Shown: positions 5,014 through 5,623 of the stretch, in pieces | Position numbering within the stretch: the stretch's first letter is position 1 | How the letters are laid out: every line of letters starts with the position of its first letter | Assembly (NCBI GenBank): GCA_017302755.1 | Contig: JAFLCR010000149.1 | Location: 1-5,623, forward strand | Length of the DNA stretch: 5,623 nucleotides | Direction: 5' to 3' | DNA from: Alphaproteobacteria bacterium | GTDB taxonomy: Bacteria; Pseudomonadota; Alphaproteobacteria; Rickettsiales; JAFLCR01 | Program-made: the position numbers and the translations under genes | The notes under the pieces: model-generated | Told to the model about the DNA's origin: nothing | Seen by the model: only the letters and a program-made list of their open reading frames with translations | Databases searched by the model: none

Positions 5014-5623
5014 CTAGAACTCCTCCCAGCCGTCGTCGTAACCATTGCGGGCGGAGCCGTTCGCCACTTTCGCGGCGCGTGCTGCACGAGCTGCCGGAGC
5101 GGGTATCTTCACCGATTTGCGAGGCTCGCCTTGCCGGGCTATTTGCGGCACTTTGTGGACTTCGGCTTTCCGTGCGGGCCGGGGCGCCGCTTCGGCGTGG
5201 GCTTCGCGGGAGGCTTCCGCCTTATCCTGCTCGCTGAGGGTGAAGAAGCTCATCAGCTTCTCCAGCTCCCTCGCCTGCTCGACCATCGATTGCGCGGCGG
5301 CGGTGTTTTCCTCCACCAGCGCAGCGTTCTGCTGGGTCACCTCGTCCATCTGGGTGATGGCGGTGTTGACCTCGTCGATGCCTGACGACTGCTGCACGCT
5401 CGCCGCCGCGATCTCGGACATGATGTCCGCCACTTTCTTCACCGAATCGACAATCTCCTTGAGCGTCGTGCCCGCCTGGTTGACGAGGCCCGCGCCGGTT
5501 TTCACCTGTTGCGCGCTTTCGCTGATGAGCGCCTTGATCTCCTTCGAGGCGGTGGCGGAACGGCCCGCCAGGTTGCGCACCTCGCTCGCCACGACCGCGA
5601 AGCCCTTGCCCGCCTCGCCGGCC
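5014..5623 (-). CDS. Methyl-accepting chemotaxis protein, C-terminal part (N-terminus beyond window edge)
   Basis: The visible 202 residues start just after the receptor hairpin tip (AGEAGKGFAVVASEVRN), the most conserved part of MCP signalling domains. The C-terminal helix of the coiled coil follows. It includes AALVEENTAA, which fits the small-small-x-x-E/Q-E/Q-x-x-small-small methylation pattern, and ends near KLMSFFTL. Beyond it is a disordered-looking tail of about 70 residues rich in Ala, Pro, Arg and Lys, ending in DDGWEEF. GWEEF matches the xWxxF form of the NWETF pentapeptide that tethers CheR and CheB in enteric receptors, and the long tail would serve as a flexible arm. The sensor and membrane segments are not in the window, so the ligand is unknown. 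It is the first visible gene of the run and is followed by cheR, cheD and cheB, which encode the enzymes that would modify it. Confidence 0.95.
   Translation of the reverse strand, partial: AGEAGKGFAVVASEVRNLAGRSATASKEIKALISESAQQVKTGAGLVNQAGTTLKEIVDSVKKVADIMSEIAAASVQQSSGIDEVNTAITQMDEVTQQNAALVEENTAAAQSMVEQARELEKLMSFFTLSEQDKAEASREAHAEAAPRPARKAEVHKVPQIARQGEPRKSVKIPAPAARAARAAKVANGSARNGYDDGWEEF

Noticed and set aside
4356..5237. 293-residue plus-strand open frame
   Set aside because: It crosses cheR, the intergenic palindrome and the MCP tail in antisense, and has no domain signature.

Overview
This window is a block of chemotaxis genes, all on the minus strand, so transcription runs from high to low coordinates. 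In transcription order it holds: the C-terminal part of a methyl-accepting chemotaxis protein (MCP, cut by the right edge), cheR, cheD, cheB, a soluble MCP-like protein, a small STAS-domain protein, and a protein that joins a HATPase domain to a receiver domain and runs off the left edge. The DNA is GC-rich with a strong codon bias, which produces long shadow ORFs in other frames. The gene set, the CheR/CheD/CheB protein types and the two palindromic repeats point to a motile proteobacterium, most likely an alphaproteobacterium. That placement is an inference with no rRNA or marker gene behind it. cheA, cheW and cheY are not in the window and are probably further upstream.

Right part (5623-2375): the MCP ends in a flexible Ala/Pro/Lys-rich tail with a terminal GWEEF, which resembles the CheR/CheB-tethering pentapeptide. 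A perfect palindrome lies just after its stop. cheR, cheD and cheB follow with stop/start overlaps, so they look translationally coupled. Together they encode receptor methylation, receptor deamidation and demethylation/deamidation, which is the full adaptation set.

Centre (2403-1300): the soluble MCP-like protein starts inside the end of cheB. It has a canonical receptor hairpin tip and no membrane segments. About 110 residues after the tip it carries a QFQDRNSQ motif that matches the catalytic D-x-x-x-Q signature of the CheY-P phosphatase CheZ, and it ends in an acidic DDADVELF tail. This suggests a combined receptor-scaffold and CheZ-like phosphatase. It is the most interesting observation here, and no separate cheZ or cheC is visible.

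Left part (1299-1): a 176-base gap contains a large GC-rich inverted repeat. It is followed by a STAS protein with a probable phosphorylatable serine (S55) and an overlapping RsbW-like HATPase fused to a response-regulator receiver domain. This is the toolkit of a partner-switching system, placed directly after the adaptation genes. It may link chemotaxis signalling to a second regulatory output. The HATPase has a degenerate first glycine box, and the protein may continue into another output domain beyond the window.
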